DNA from: Auriscalpium vulgare
Lineage: Eukaryota; Basidiomycota; Agaricomycetes; Russulales; Auriscalpiaceae
Assembly: GCA_019915015.1 (NCBI GenBank)
Contig: JAHBBC010000011.1
Span: forward strand, 806,001-870,000
DNA length: 64,000 nt
Direction: 5' to 3'
The notes beneath the pieces were generated by a model. The model had not been told where the DNA came from, ran no database searches, and saw nothing but the letters and a program-made list of their open reading frames with translations. The translations under genes and the position numbers were made by a program. Positions 32,383 to 43,740 of this stretch are shown here, one piece after another (position 1 is the stretch's first letter; each line of letters starts with the position of its first letter).

Positions 32383-32850
32383 TCAATCCTCAGTGGGTTC
32401 TGCAGCAGGAGGGGGCACAGTGGATAGTGATTCGCCCTTCAGCTTTCCCCTCCAATTCCACTTCAGCTGAAGGAAAGACGATGTGTTACTGAGGAATGGT
32501 ACCAGGGAGTTGGAAACGCACGTCTGTCTTTGAACTCGTCCAGAGTAACGCGCCGGGGACGAGAACCAAGCCCGTTAGCGAGATCCACGACAAACGGGAC
32601 GTGAAGCGGAAGTGCTTGTACACATGCTCACGCTACAGCAGACACCTGAGGTCAATCGTGAGGACACACAGGTGGAATGCCACCACGCACCATACGATTC
32701 CATCGTTCGACGGCAGGGTCGGTCTAAAGCAAGTCAGCAAAAGCCCGTCGCTCAGTAGGCAGCCCACGCACGTGCACATAACCTGTACGAATCAATCTCA
32801 GCTCGTCGTAGGAGAACTGCGCCGCAGAAGGACTCACCGTGGCCGGCCAT
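32383..32850 (-). CDS. Complex I B15 (NDUFB4-like) small accessory subunit
   Basis: Inner-membrane accessory subunit of NADH:ubiquinone oxidoreductase. Only 83 residues spread over five tiny exons. The first exon is about 13 bp (ATG GCC GGC CAC G), with a 54 bp intron ending GTACAG; the second is about 12 bp, giving MAGHGYVH; the third gives TDPAVERWNRM; the fourth gives REHVYKHFRFTSRLSWISL and a single membrane span (LTGLVLVPGALLW); the fifth gives LKWNWRGKLKGESLS with a Pro-rich tail ending PTED. All junctions keep frame. The pattern (short N-terminus, DPAxExW, one span, basic post-membrane segment) matches fungal B15-type subunits as I recall them; the assignment is by pattern only. It is head-to-head with the RBM5-like gene, with 114 bp between the start codons. 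Confidence 0.72.
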
Positions 32851-32964
32851 GGTGGATGCAGTGAGCGAGGGTTGTTATTGACCACTGTTTGCGCAGCCCG
32901 GCTTGTCTTTCCGCTGTGACCGTCCGCTCTGTCACACGCTTTCGCTTCCACTTCCTCGAACACG

Positions 32965-35939
32965 ATGGCTTCCTACAACCGCGAGTGGGACTACGGCAAG
33001 GACGCGTGGGACGACGGCACTGGTGGAGGTGGTGGCATAGGCTACAACTCGCGTGGAAATGTCAGAGGACGCGAGGAGGAGTCCTACGGGGACGGCAAGA
33101 GGAGAAAGTACAATGATGGGGTGCGTCGTGTCCTTCGATCCAGCCAAGTCTCCTTCACAGAATGTCTGAATAGCAGGGCTACGATGCCGGTGGCTGGGAC
33201 GACGGAGCCTACGACGCCGGATACTACAATCAGGACTACGCACCGGATGAATACTCGACGCGCGGTGGCAATGGCTACAACGCCGGTGCCGGCGCTGGCG
33301 GGGGCGCCGCGGGGTACCATGCGAACAAGAAACGACTGACACCCAGCGAACCCAGCCCGCATGTCATCTTCCTCGGCCTCGACCTGAACTTCACCGAATC
33401 AGACGTGGGTCCCCGTCCCCATGGCATCCTGCACGCACACTCACAACTCGCCCACTCACGCAGATGCAAACCTATCTCAACGGTCAAGGCTGCTCCATCG
33501 AGTCGGTCACGATAATCCGAGAGAGATCCACAGGCACTTGCCCATCACTTGCCTCTGCCTAGGACCGCGCATTGACGACCTTTTTTGTCTTGGCTTTTTG
33601 TGCCCGCGCACTCCACGCTTTGCCCCTCCAGGCCAGTCGAAAGGCTTCGGCTTCGCGCAGTTCTCCTCCGTCGAGAGCGCGCGCGCGTTCGTCGACCCGC
33701 TCTTCCCCTTCATCCAGGTGCCCCCGCCTGCCTCGCACGGCGCGACCGCGACCGCGGCCTTCTACAAGGCGCTCCAGGCCGGCACACCGCACGGCGGGCG
33801 GCGCGTAAAGATCGACTACTCGCAGTCCGCGAGCCCCGGCGAGCGCGCGCGTGGCGGGCGTGTGCAGGCGAACGACGGCACGCGTGACATCGGCAGCGCG
33901 CAGACCGCCGTGCTGCTGTTCCGCGGGCTCGACCCGCTCTCCGGCCCCGCGGCGATCGAGCAGGCGATGCGCCTGTCGTCCGGCCCAAACAAGGAGGGTG
34001 CAAAGGGCATGAAGCGCATCGTGCTCATCAAGGACAAGATCACGATGGCGAGCTGGGGCTTCGCGTTTGTCGAGTTCGTGGATGCACAGGTAGCGTGTCC
34101 TGTTATTATGCGCCCGTCGATGATGCTAGATGCTTCAAATGTTCATTCTCATGCAGGCTGCGTCGGCGGTGCTGGCCGCAACCATGTCGCCGCAGATTCA
34201 CCCGAACGGCTTCCGAATTTCGGATCGGCCTGTGGCTGCGTCCTTTGCGCACCCGTACTCATTTCAGCCCGTGTCAGACCCCATGCTCCGAGATGAGGCT
34301 AGCCTGTCATCTTCCATGAACATTGGTGGTGTCGAGGACACGTGGGCACGGTACTGGGATGAAGGCTCCAGCGTCGCTGTTTCCGAGTTCAAAGTCGAGC
34401 AGCCCGTGCAGCAGCCATCTCTCCCAGCCAAAGAAAAGAAGAAAAAGCCGAAAGGTGGACTCACTCCTCCGCTTGTCATCAGGAAGCTGAACATTTGGCG
34501 ATAGCTGAAACGGGCCCGGAGCTTGCTCAACCTGCTGAAGCCTCTGCCCTTCCCGTATCCGACAAGCCTGTGACATTGAACTTCAAGGGCTTCGGCACCA
34601 ATAAAGCATCATCCGGTTCAGCAGGTGCGCAGTTGCTCAATCTCCGCATTCTTATCGCTCACATGCTCTAGGCGGATCAAATACCACGAAAGTAGCTGCG
34701 CCTCTTACCCTTGGATTCTCCATGGCCGACGACGGGGATGACGAAGCTGAAGGGGAGGGGGAATTTGCATCGACCGAAGACGCCAAGGGTCTGTCTCATC
34801 CGAGATATGAAGAGCATATCTTGTGGATGTGTGTATTGATGGCTCCTACCATGCAGTTGCTGCGTCCAGGAAGGTGGCCCCCATGATTGCCAGCAAGAAG
34901 GTACATATCATGTCATTCCACGTTGATGTCCGGCCAGCTGACGAGTCGAACAGACAGCGAACAACATATCGAAGTGGAATCAAGTGCAAGAAGAAATGCA
35001 TGTTGGAGCTCCAACAGCGAGTTCAAGCACTCAGGCGGAGGTACATTCGTGGCTTGCGTGCTCCTTCTTCCTTCAGGGGACTTACAGACCATGAGCAGGC
35101 TACGCCTGCCCCCCTCGCAATTCCAACGCCAGAACCAAAGGCCAAATCAGCCACGCCGCTCCCCGAAGAAGCAGAATTCGAGTTTGCGGATATGTCAAAG
35201 GTGGCCTGCCTCTTGTGTGCGCGACAGTTCAAGACTCTCGACCAACTCAAGCGCCACAACAAAGAGTCCGACCTGCACAAGGTACGTCGCGTGCCTCCGC
35301 GACCGCCCAATGCTCATCTGCTGTTTAAGAAAAACTTCCGAGACGCTAACCTGCGCGACATCGCGCGCGAGAAGGCGCGTGCAGTGAAGGAGCCGAAGCC
35401 CGCCGCGTCGGAGGGCCCGCAACCCGGCGCGCCGAAGTACCGCGACCGCGCGTCTGAGCGACGCATCATGCACAACCAGCCAGACATCCCAATGCCTGAG
35501 AGCGGGGGGGCCGAGGACAAGCGCAAGGCGCGCAAGTTTGAAGAGGGCCCCCCTGCTCCGCCTCCGCCCCCGCCCCCGCCCGTCAACCCCGGGCAGGACA
35601 GCTCCAATAAGGGCAACCGGCTGCTGAAGATGATGGGGTGGAAGGAGGGCACGGGGCTGGGCGCGGACGGGGAGGGCCGCGTCGATCCGATGTGAGTAGT
35701 GCATGTGCGGGTGCGGGTGTATGGGTGCTGATGCGTGCGGTGGATGCAGACAGACGGCGATCTACGCGACGGGCGTGGGGCTTGGCGCGAGCAAGGGGAA
35801 AGAGATTGGGAAGTACCAGGATGGGTACACGGGGTACGTGCATATGGCGAAGGATGCGGTGAGTCGTTTCCCTGGCTTGCATTGTTGCGACTGGAACTCA
35901 AGAGTCTGAGTGCAGGCCCGGGAGCGGTATGAGAGCTAG
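32965..35939 (+). CDS. RBM5/RBM10-type splicing factor (RRM, RRM, C2H2, G-patch)
   Basis: Nuclear RNA-binding protein of the RBM5/10 family, acting in spliceosome assembly and exon choice. Order: Gly/Tyr/Asp-rich N-terminus (YDAGGWDDGAYDAGYY); RRM1 (HVIFLGLDLNF, then SKGFGFAQFSS); RRM2 (TAVLLFRGLDPL, SWGFAFVEF); a conserved segment VAPMIASKK-TANNISKWN; a C2H2 finger (CLLCARQFKTLDQLKRHNKESDLH); a Pro run; and a G-patch (GNRLLKMMGWKEGTGLGADG, then GVGLG). It ends ARERYES at 35939. Two oddities: the intron at 33534-33631 needs a GC donor, and between about 34.41 and 34.50 kb the frame must change, by an unrecognised small intron or an indel, because the upstream frame hits TAG at 34502 while coding resumes in another frame (AIAETGPELAQPAE). 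Confidence 0.88.
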
Positions 35940-36363
35940 CGGCGTTCTGGAATCAGTGGCATCTTGTAGGTCGGGCGTTGCTCGTCGTTTGGTTCATCAA
36001 CATAGCACATTGTTTGGTTTAAATCTATCCTTCCTTCTATCGACCATTGCGGAATCGGATGAATTCTATTTCATTGGCCTCATATCGCGGACTGGGCGTA
36101 GGGCGATTAGTCCGCTTGGACTTGACGAGAGTCTGGACCGAAAGAGTTTAACCTGAATTACCTTAGCAGGTCGACCGACATGGTGCGCGGACTCATGTAA
36201 CGGGGTAAGTGCTTTCGTGTTATAGCGTAGCCTCGACGGTGACAGCGGCTCGTACGTTACAAATCGAGGCATAGGTATAGGGCGACCAAAGTACTAGAGC
36301 AGGCATGTCTGGTTCATAAGATGTCACACAGATTTCGAGCTGGCTGAAGGCGAAAGTCTGGGG
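35940..36363. other. Convergent intergenic stretch
   Basis: 3' flanks of the RBM5-like and PEBP-like genes; nothing recognised. Confidence 0.45.
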
Positions 36364-37475
36364 TCACAAAACAAAGAGACCAACGACAGAGGCGAGGATG
36401 GCGAGCGGCAGGCTGACGAACTGCGCGCTCAGCGCAGCATTGGGAGTTTGGGTCTTGGGGGTGCTGCTACCGCTGCTGGCAGGCGCCGAGGATGATGCTG
36501 CCTTGGATGGCTGAAGGGTCGAGGTCACGACGGGCGAGGTTGAAGAGGGAGTGACAGTTGCGGTGCCTTCCTCGACGGTCAGGTAGAAGCCCTGAACAGG
36601 AAATGTGAGGATACAATCAAACGATCAGAAAGATGACTTACGCCAACAGGGGACCCAAGGTTGCTAGTCTGAAACCGGAAACATGGCATTAGCGGCGTTG
36701 ACACTGAAAGCTTGGGCAGGTCCTTACCGAAATGTAATCAGTCAGATGGAACACGGACACGCCGACGTTGGGTTGGGTCAGGTTCGCGGGAGGCGAGAAG
36801 GACGACGGCTGGGGGAGTAGGAGGATGACATAGCTGACGGTCTGTTGAGAACAAGCGGACTTCCGTCGAATGAATGCACATACCGGTGAGGGCCGCTTCC
36901 CGCGGCCGGAGCAGGCCCGGCGTACTGGGTGACCGGAATGCCGCCAGACGTCGACACTGAGTACCGGGGAAAAGAAACGAGATATTCAATGTGAAGAACT
37001 CGGCCCAGCTTGAGCAGCGATGGCACGCACCAGTGCCGCCAGTGCCAACGGTAACTCCGTTCACGAGCCAGTGACGAGTCTGACCGAGGCTCTCGTCCGT
37101 ACCAACAATGTCTGCATCCGCCATGACAAGGGTATAGGTGCCGGTTGTGGTGACGGTGCTGTTGGCGGGCGTGAAGGTGATCTGGGGGGCCGAGGCCACC
37201 TCTACCAAACGTCGCGTCAGAAGCAAAACCCAAAGAAAACATCCAGCAGAAGGCTCACGGTCTTTGGTCAACTGCTGTCCAGGAGTCAGGGCAACGCCAT
37301 TGTAGGACACATTGAGAATTCCGCTGGGGTCGAACGAAGACAGAAGTGACGGTACGATTCCTGACTGGCTGAAGTGAGCCTCAATCGCGGCTATCCCGAG
37401 GCTGCTGTCGGACGAGCTTGACTGCGCGTTAACGAGCGATGCTGTGAAAAGAGTGAATGCAGCGGCAAACAACAT
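36364..37475 (-). CDS. Secreted PEBP-like protein with probable GPI anchor
   Basis: Phosphatidylethanolamine-binding-protein fold, probably at the cell surface. The start at 37475 gives a clear signal peptide (MLFAAAFTLFTASLVNAQ). PEBP features: VSYNGVALTPGQQLT, TYTLVMADADIVG (the degenerate DPDxP-type block), QTRHWLVNGV, and YAGPAPAAGSGPHRYV with the conserved GxGPHRY. A Ser/Thr/Pro-rich stalk follows (TPSSTSPVVTSTLQPS), then a C-terminal hydrophobic tail (FVSLPLAILASVVGLFVL) with no cytoplasmic end, as in GPI-anchored fungal wall proteins. At least five short introns. Ligand and role are unknown; related fungal proteins include OV-16/TFS1-type members. The exact GPI site is not predicted here. 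Confidence 0.82.
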
Positions 37476-37898
37476 GGCGGTAAAGACTGCGGGGGAGGAT
37501 GAAAAGGGGAAGATGGTGGTTGAAGCAGAAAGTGATGCAGGCCAGGCGCGCGCTTGCCAAGCGTCAGTACTTGACAGTCGTGCGACTCTTTTTATAAGTA
37601 CCCTACTAGCCTGTCCAGTCGATGTAATGTAGGTAAGAGCACCGAAAGATCTAGGGAGATAGGGGAACTGGAATTAATTAAGCAGAATACCTGACGTGTA
37701 AATTACCACCTTTTCCAGATCATGCGTTCGGTCATTTGTTGCCGCTGATAGTAGCTGCAGCCGCGACAGACGTGCAAATCAAAGCCGTGTAGTATTCGGG
37801 GTATAGCGTTCTGTGTAGAGGAAACAAGTGGATGTGATGCAGGTAGTATAGAAATACAATACATATAACAAAAGTTCGTGTCAGATCATGTCCTCTCG
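37476..37898. other. Interval between PEBP-like promoter and formin 3' end
   Basis: Contains the upstream region of the PEBP-like gene (minus strand) and the formin 3' flank. No gene or RNA recognised. Confidence 0.45.
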
Positions 37899-40800
37899 TC
37901 AAGAGTCCGTACTGCTCTCTCGTTCTGGACCTGCCAAAAACGACCCATCCGTAAATGAAGGACTAGTAACAGGACTAGACATGGGGCTACCCGCTGCCTC
38001 GAGTTCGGCGGCGAGTTCAGCCATGGTCCCCGCGCGTGTTCGCCGAGGTCGTCGCGGAGGTGCTGGCGTCGTCGGTGATGCCGGGGTGTTGAACGTTTCG
38101 AACCCGTCGGTCTTGAGTTGTTCTAACATGCCGCGGGCGAGGTCCGCAGGGTTGTCTGCCAATGCAGACGCAATACCGGAAGTTGCCTCAGCCTCGAACG
38201 TTGTGGAGGTGGTGCCCCTGGCAGCGGCGCTGGGACGTGCTCTTCGAGCCCGCCTGCCAACGTTGTCGCCGTTCCTCAACTTCTCTAGGAGGTTGTCCAG
38301 TGCAGCCGTGTTCTCAGCCTCCATTACTGTCGCCTCTTCTTCAACCTTCTTCCGATTAGCTTTGGCGTCCTCGGCGGCCTGCTTGCGCTTCTCCACTGCC
38401 ATCCGTTCCTCGGCGGCTGTCCGGTTCTCTAGTTGGCATTTCTGGTTTCACCCGGGGTGTCAACTTCGCCCAGCTTTTGAGGCAGTAAGCACATACCTTG
38501 TACGATGTAAGGAAGGTCTTGAAGATCCCGTAGAACTCTGATGACGTCATGTTCTTGTCATCTTCGCCGAAAAACTTGACCACCTCCGTGAATGTCGTGT
38601 CCGCCGAGTTGACATCGTCAACCAAGTCCTCCACCTGCCGGACGGCCTTGCCAACGAAGATCCACATTTGTTTCGAGTACCGGTCATTCTGCTCGACCTC
38701 TGTGAAATGCTCCTTGAGCTCTTGTCGTATGGACTTCAAGCCGTCGCGTAGCTCCGCAAGGCCCTTGCGGACCTCTAACAGGTTGACTGCACAGACCTAA
38801 TCAGCGAGGACCCATGTATTGGAAAATGTAAACACGTACCTCGGTAGGCCTCGGCGGGTTTACTCAGCTCTTCAGTGAACTCCTCCATGTCCGGGAAGTG
38901 CTTGGCCACCGTTCGCTCGAGGAAGTGAAGCAATGTTGTGTTGTTCACAGACTTCGTATCTACAAGCTGAAAGCAGGAGGGTTGGACGGTCTCAAGAGCT
39001 GGTCCGGGATGGGACGAACCTTGTTGATGCTGCTGACTCGGAAACCGAACGCACCGCCCTTGATACCAGTGCCGTTCATGTAATTACCGATGAGAAGAAT
39101 GAGCTGTTAAATAGACATTTAACGAGAACCTCAACACATCTACTAAACCAAAACATACGTTAAGCAGTTCTTTGAAGTGAGCGGCGTTGAGTAACGAGGA
39201 ACCAGCATCGGACAGCTTGCGGGCGCTCTACAAGAGAATTCAGGAATATGTGCACAGACGCCGTAGAATATACTCACATCGTCCAGCAGCGCCCATTGTT
39301 CTTCAAACGATATCTTGTAGAGCATGCCGTCGATGCGCGAGCCTAACCGGTCGATCTGGATGAGCTTGACCATGAGACGATCAGCGGAATGCAGGCCAGC
39401 GAGCTCCTCGGCGTCGGCATTGCGGTAGACGTTCAGCTTTCCAACCTACGATCATGAATGCTGAGATGATGCGAGAGGTAGACATCGACGGGAAAGGCAT
39501 ACCTGCTCTGGCGTGGGAACGACGCGTTTGAGCTCGCTGAGGAACACCTGAGTGCACACATCCTTGTCGAACTCTATGATCTTCTGCGCAAGATCTTCGG
39601 GAGACAACTTCTTGACGCGTTGGATGAGAATTTCTATGCGCAGTCAGTCACAGCTCAGTGGGTATAGATGCCAATAGTGGACATACCGACACGCTTCTTG
39701 GTCTGTGCGTCGAGCACACTCTTGAGCTCGGCATTCTTCTGGCGGGCTAAAACGCAAACCATATCAGCATCATCATCAGCAGCACGCGGGTGAAGACCTC
39801 ACCCATGAGGTTGATAACAAGCTGCTTCGCCTTGAAGTCCTGCTCCATCTCCATCCAGATGCCATCGCTCGACAGCTTCGCGATCATCTCCTGCTCTTTC
39901 GATGGCTCCTCTTCCTTCCACATCGTCTTCCCCACTTGTTGCTGCGGCAATTTGTCCCACTGCAGCTGCTTCATCTTCGTGCTTGGCGCCACCGGGAGAT
40001 CCTTGCGCGCAGAGAGCAGTGCGTTTAGGTTTGTACCTAGGATCATTGAAGCGCGTGCAGAGCCAGGCAGCGAGTTCGGGTTCGAGTAGCCGCCCTTCGG
40101 CGGTGGAGGCGGAGGAGGAGGAGGCGCGAAAGAGATAGCTGTCGGAATTGTGCCGAATTTTCCGGGAGGCGGAGGTGGGGGTGGTGGAGGCGGCGGCGGT
40201 GGAAAGCCCATACCGGGTGGTGGTGGTGGTGGTGGCGGTGGCGGCGGCGGCGGCGGCGGCGGAGGTGGCGGAGGAGGCGGCGGTGATGCTTCGGACCCCT
40301 CTTCCACCAGCGACGGCAACGGAGGCGAAGGCTGCGGGCTGTCTGTTGCTCCAGGCAAGCCACCTTTGGCGGCGAAATGCTTGCTCAACTGCTCTGCCAA
40401 TGATCCCACCACTGGCGGACGGGAACTGTCTGCAATGGAGGACGTCACAGACGTTGGCTGTGTATCCTCCGTGAGCGTGGTGAAACCGCTGCGCGTTGAT
40501 TGGCCATATTCGCTCTCTGCGTCTTGGTCGTCGCCGCGTATTGACGAGCGGCGCGACCCGCTCACGTCGCTGGCTTCTGTGACGTCCTCTAATTGCGCGG
40601 TCAACAGGTTGCGAGACTTATTGGACCGATGCATGGATGGACTTTCTTCGACCAGCCGGCGATCACGAGGTCGTGGTGATCGACCGATGCTTCTTGGACT
40701 TGCCGTATTCCCATCACGGGGAGCGTACTGCGAGCCGAGGCATCAGCAGGCTGTTTAGACGAAACAGAAAAGCAACGAACAATCTTGACACCTGCTGCCA

Positions 40801-43534
40801 ACTGCTGCTGGATCTGCTCCTGTACATCCGCTTCATCAGCATCCATGAACTGCGATCCGCGTACATTCGCAGCTTCGGAAGCTCGCGACTGCTTGACCTT
40901 CTTCGACGCTGGTCGCCGGCGAATACTAGCCCTACCAGGCGTCGCATCTTGGTCTTCATCCGAGTCGGTGTCATCGAAGCCATCCCCGCCATCCTTGAAC
41001 TTCTTCTTTTTCCGCGGTGCGCGATCTGCCTCGCGGCCTTCCAAAATGTCGATCGTCTTCGTGCGCTGCAGATGCCGGTCGAGCGTCTCGAGAAGTGTCT
41101 TCCGGTCCATGCCGCCGTTGTCCAGTATTTGGTCGACGCCCTTGCCAACCTCTTTGAGCATCCGGAACAGCTCCATGATCTGCGCTTCCAGCTGGGCGAT
41201 CTGCTCTTCGTACCCAGCCTTCTGCGTCGTCAGCTGGCCCTGTAAACGCGTCGTGTTTTCCCGGGAGACTTGGAGTTTCTCCTCGAGGCTGCTGATCGTT
41301 CCCTTGAGAATACCCACCAAACCGTCGCTGCCTTTCGACACTTCCTCCTCCAACGCCTCCTTCTCTAGCTGCGCACGGCGGGCCTCTGCCCTGGCCGTCG
41401 CAGCCGCATCCTCCATGACACGGTACTGATCCGCGTCATTGAACTGGGCTATGATGCGCTCGACAGATTGCCCCAAGCGCGACTCGGCACCCGCCAGCTT
41501 CTTGTCCATGACGACGTCCGTAACCAGTGAGTCGAGCAACTGATAGTAATGCACGAGGCCCGGACCATCCTCGCGAATCAACAGGAGATGCTGCAGCATG
41601 GAAAGGAAATAGTCGTGTGCCTTTGTGTCGTCCGTCTTCGCCCTGATGGCAGCGTAGACGTCTTCTAGGCTCGTCATGTCCTTGAGAATTTCCTGGTTCA
41701 AGCGCTCGCGAAGTTCCTGCTCATCGTGATCAATGATGCCCTGCAGTATTTCCAGCTGCGTGTCGAGGGCCCCGTAGTTGAAGGCCTGGCACATCTCCAC
41801 GATGCGCCGCAGACCGGCAGCCTCCATCTGCGTGCGATGGTGTAGCCGGAGGTCCAAATCTTCGATGTTCGACAGGATGCCGTTCACTAGGAACAGGTTG
41901 TACAACTACTGCACTGTGAGAAGGGCTTTCACTTCAGCACAAGTCGACGTACCGCGTAATCATTGATTCCCTCCGGCCCAGCATTCCGTCGAACCTCTTC
42001 ACTGGCACCAACCATGCTCCCCATCTTACCTCGGCCGAAGATGACGGTCTCCATGCTCTTGAACCAGTACGCGTAAGCTGTATGAGGTTCATCGTTGGCA
42101 CTGCTGAGAGCTTCTAAGGCGATGATGACAAGTCCAAGGGCGTCGGCATTCCAATATACGAGGAACGTCAACAGTTCCACCAATAGTCTTCGAGTGGGTA
42201 TTCTCGGCGAGTTTAAGGAGGACGCAACTTGGGTGACGATTAGATTATGTGTCAGAGCTTCATTTGTGGCATACTGGACAGCGGTGAGAAGCTAATGGAT
42301 GCCGCAAGTGATGACACTGACGGGATGATTGAGAATCTGTTTCAAGCAACGGACAACCTCGTACTCGAGGGCATGGTCGTTATCGCGTCTACGATGCAAC
42401 GTTCAACGACTAGTATACAGAGCAAGAAGGAGATGAAACGACCTTTGAGAGCCCTTCCGACTGATGTGCGCGAGAGTCTGGGCTAGTACTGGCGTCCCTT
42501 GGATTGCGATGAATTGCTTAAACCAGCTATCAAAAAGAAACAATAGGGCATGAGCAAATGATGAGCGACGCCGAAGCTGCCAACTACGCACTCGACTTCG
42601 TTACTCCGCAAGGAGACCAATAACCCCGACGCCTGCTTCGGCGTGATTGTCTTATCGAGGAATTTCTTCAAGTACCACTCCGGGGTGTTTTCGTCGATCG
42701 CTGGGGGCTTCCCCTGATCTGTCTGCCTCTTGGCTTGTTCGTCCCTGTTGCGATCCTCGTTCCAGCGTATCCGCTCGTCATTGAGAACAAGCTGCCACTT
42801 CTGCTCGACAGACAGTGCAGGCAATGGCCCTAGGTCGCGGGTACGCTTGACGTTCTCGAACAGAGCTTCTATCTCTGAGTCGCTGTTAGGTCGCGGGAAG
42901 TTGAAGCTGTCGGAGGTGTCATGTCGGTGAAGACCATGAAAGTGATAGGTGTGTGATGAGTTTGGCTCGGGCGTCAAGACTGTGTATCTCGAGGCACGGT
43001 TACCGTCCGACCGCGTCGTCGCCGAAGACTTTGGACGCGTCGGTTGGAACGTAGCCGAACTTTGCTGGGCGCCAGGTGATACGGGCGAAGGGATCTGCCC
43101 TAGCTCGATGAAAGACGGACTGCTTCTCCCGCCAGAGCTCTCGCTTTGGCGGATGCGGCGGGCGGTGGGTGTACTGGCGTAAGGATTTGGAAGGGAGTCG
43201 ACAGAAGCATTGTAGAGAGTCGAAGAGTCGTCAGTCATTATAGAATTAGGTGGCGAACTGGGGCGCGACTTGGACGTTTTCGCCGATGCGTATGCCCGTT
43301 CTCTCTCGGCCTTGACCCGGGCCACGGTATGGAGGTTGAGGTCAGTGCCATCGACCGTCAGGGTGGGATTGGTGATGGGGGCAGATATGCTGCCAAGGGT
43401 CTGTGGACGAAAGCTTGTGAAGATACAGGAGACCTAGGTGGGACGCTCTCGTAGGGTGTCCCGCGCAACTGGTCCTGGCTTGAGATTGAGGCTTGCCGAC
43501 CGGGCTTCCTGGAGCGACGGAAGATGGTCTCCAT
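37899..43534 (-). CDS. Formin (Rho-regulated actin nucleator, GBD/FH3-FH1-FH2-DAD)
   Basis: Nucleates and elongates unbranched actin filaments for cables, the contractile ring and polarised growth. The start at 43534 gives METIFRRSRKPGRQ. An early intron ends CCACAG before TLGSISAPITNPTLT. The GTPase-binding/FH3 region includes PEWYLKKFLDKTITPK, WFKQFIAIQGTPVLAQTL, EYEVVRCLKQILNH and LRRIVEMCQAFNYG; a coiled coil follows (about 41.1-41.4 kb). FH1 is a very long polyproline stretch (about 40.10-40.29 kb), broken by GMGF and GKFGTIPTAISF. FH2 begins MKQLQWDKLP. The C-terminus has a DAD-like autoinhibitory motif, ALDNLLEKLRNGDNVGRRAR. Many introns of about 50-70 bp. It resembles Bni1/Cdc12/SepA formins. 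The gene is divergent from the F-box gene, with about 206 bp between starts. Confidence 0.93.
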
Positions 43535-43740
43535 CGTCGGAGGCGGCGACTCAGGCCTGAGGGAAGAGAGGAGGAGACGGGCCCGAGCGTCGTTGTGGTC
43601 GTTGTGAAAGGCGTCGAATGTTGCAGACGCGGTTGGCAGCTAAATCATGTCGTCCGAAACAGGCAACAAACATCGGGCGACGGTAACGTGTGCCGGGTCT
43701 CCCTCCTCCCTCGTCGTCACCCGCAGCGGCCAAGTCACCC

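Noticed and set aside
40043..40363. His-rich open frame opposite the formin FH1 region
   Set aside because: It is the out-of-frame reading of the polyproline repeat.
43395..43450. Apparent frameshift near the formin N-terminus
   Set aside because: A short intron ending CCACAG, with donor GTCCCA or GTATCT, restores the frame, so no lesion is required.
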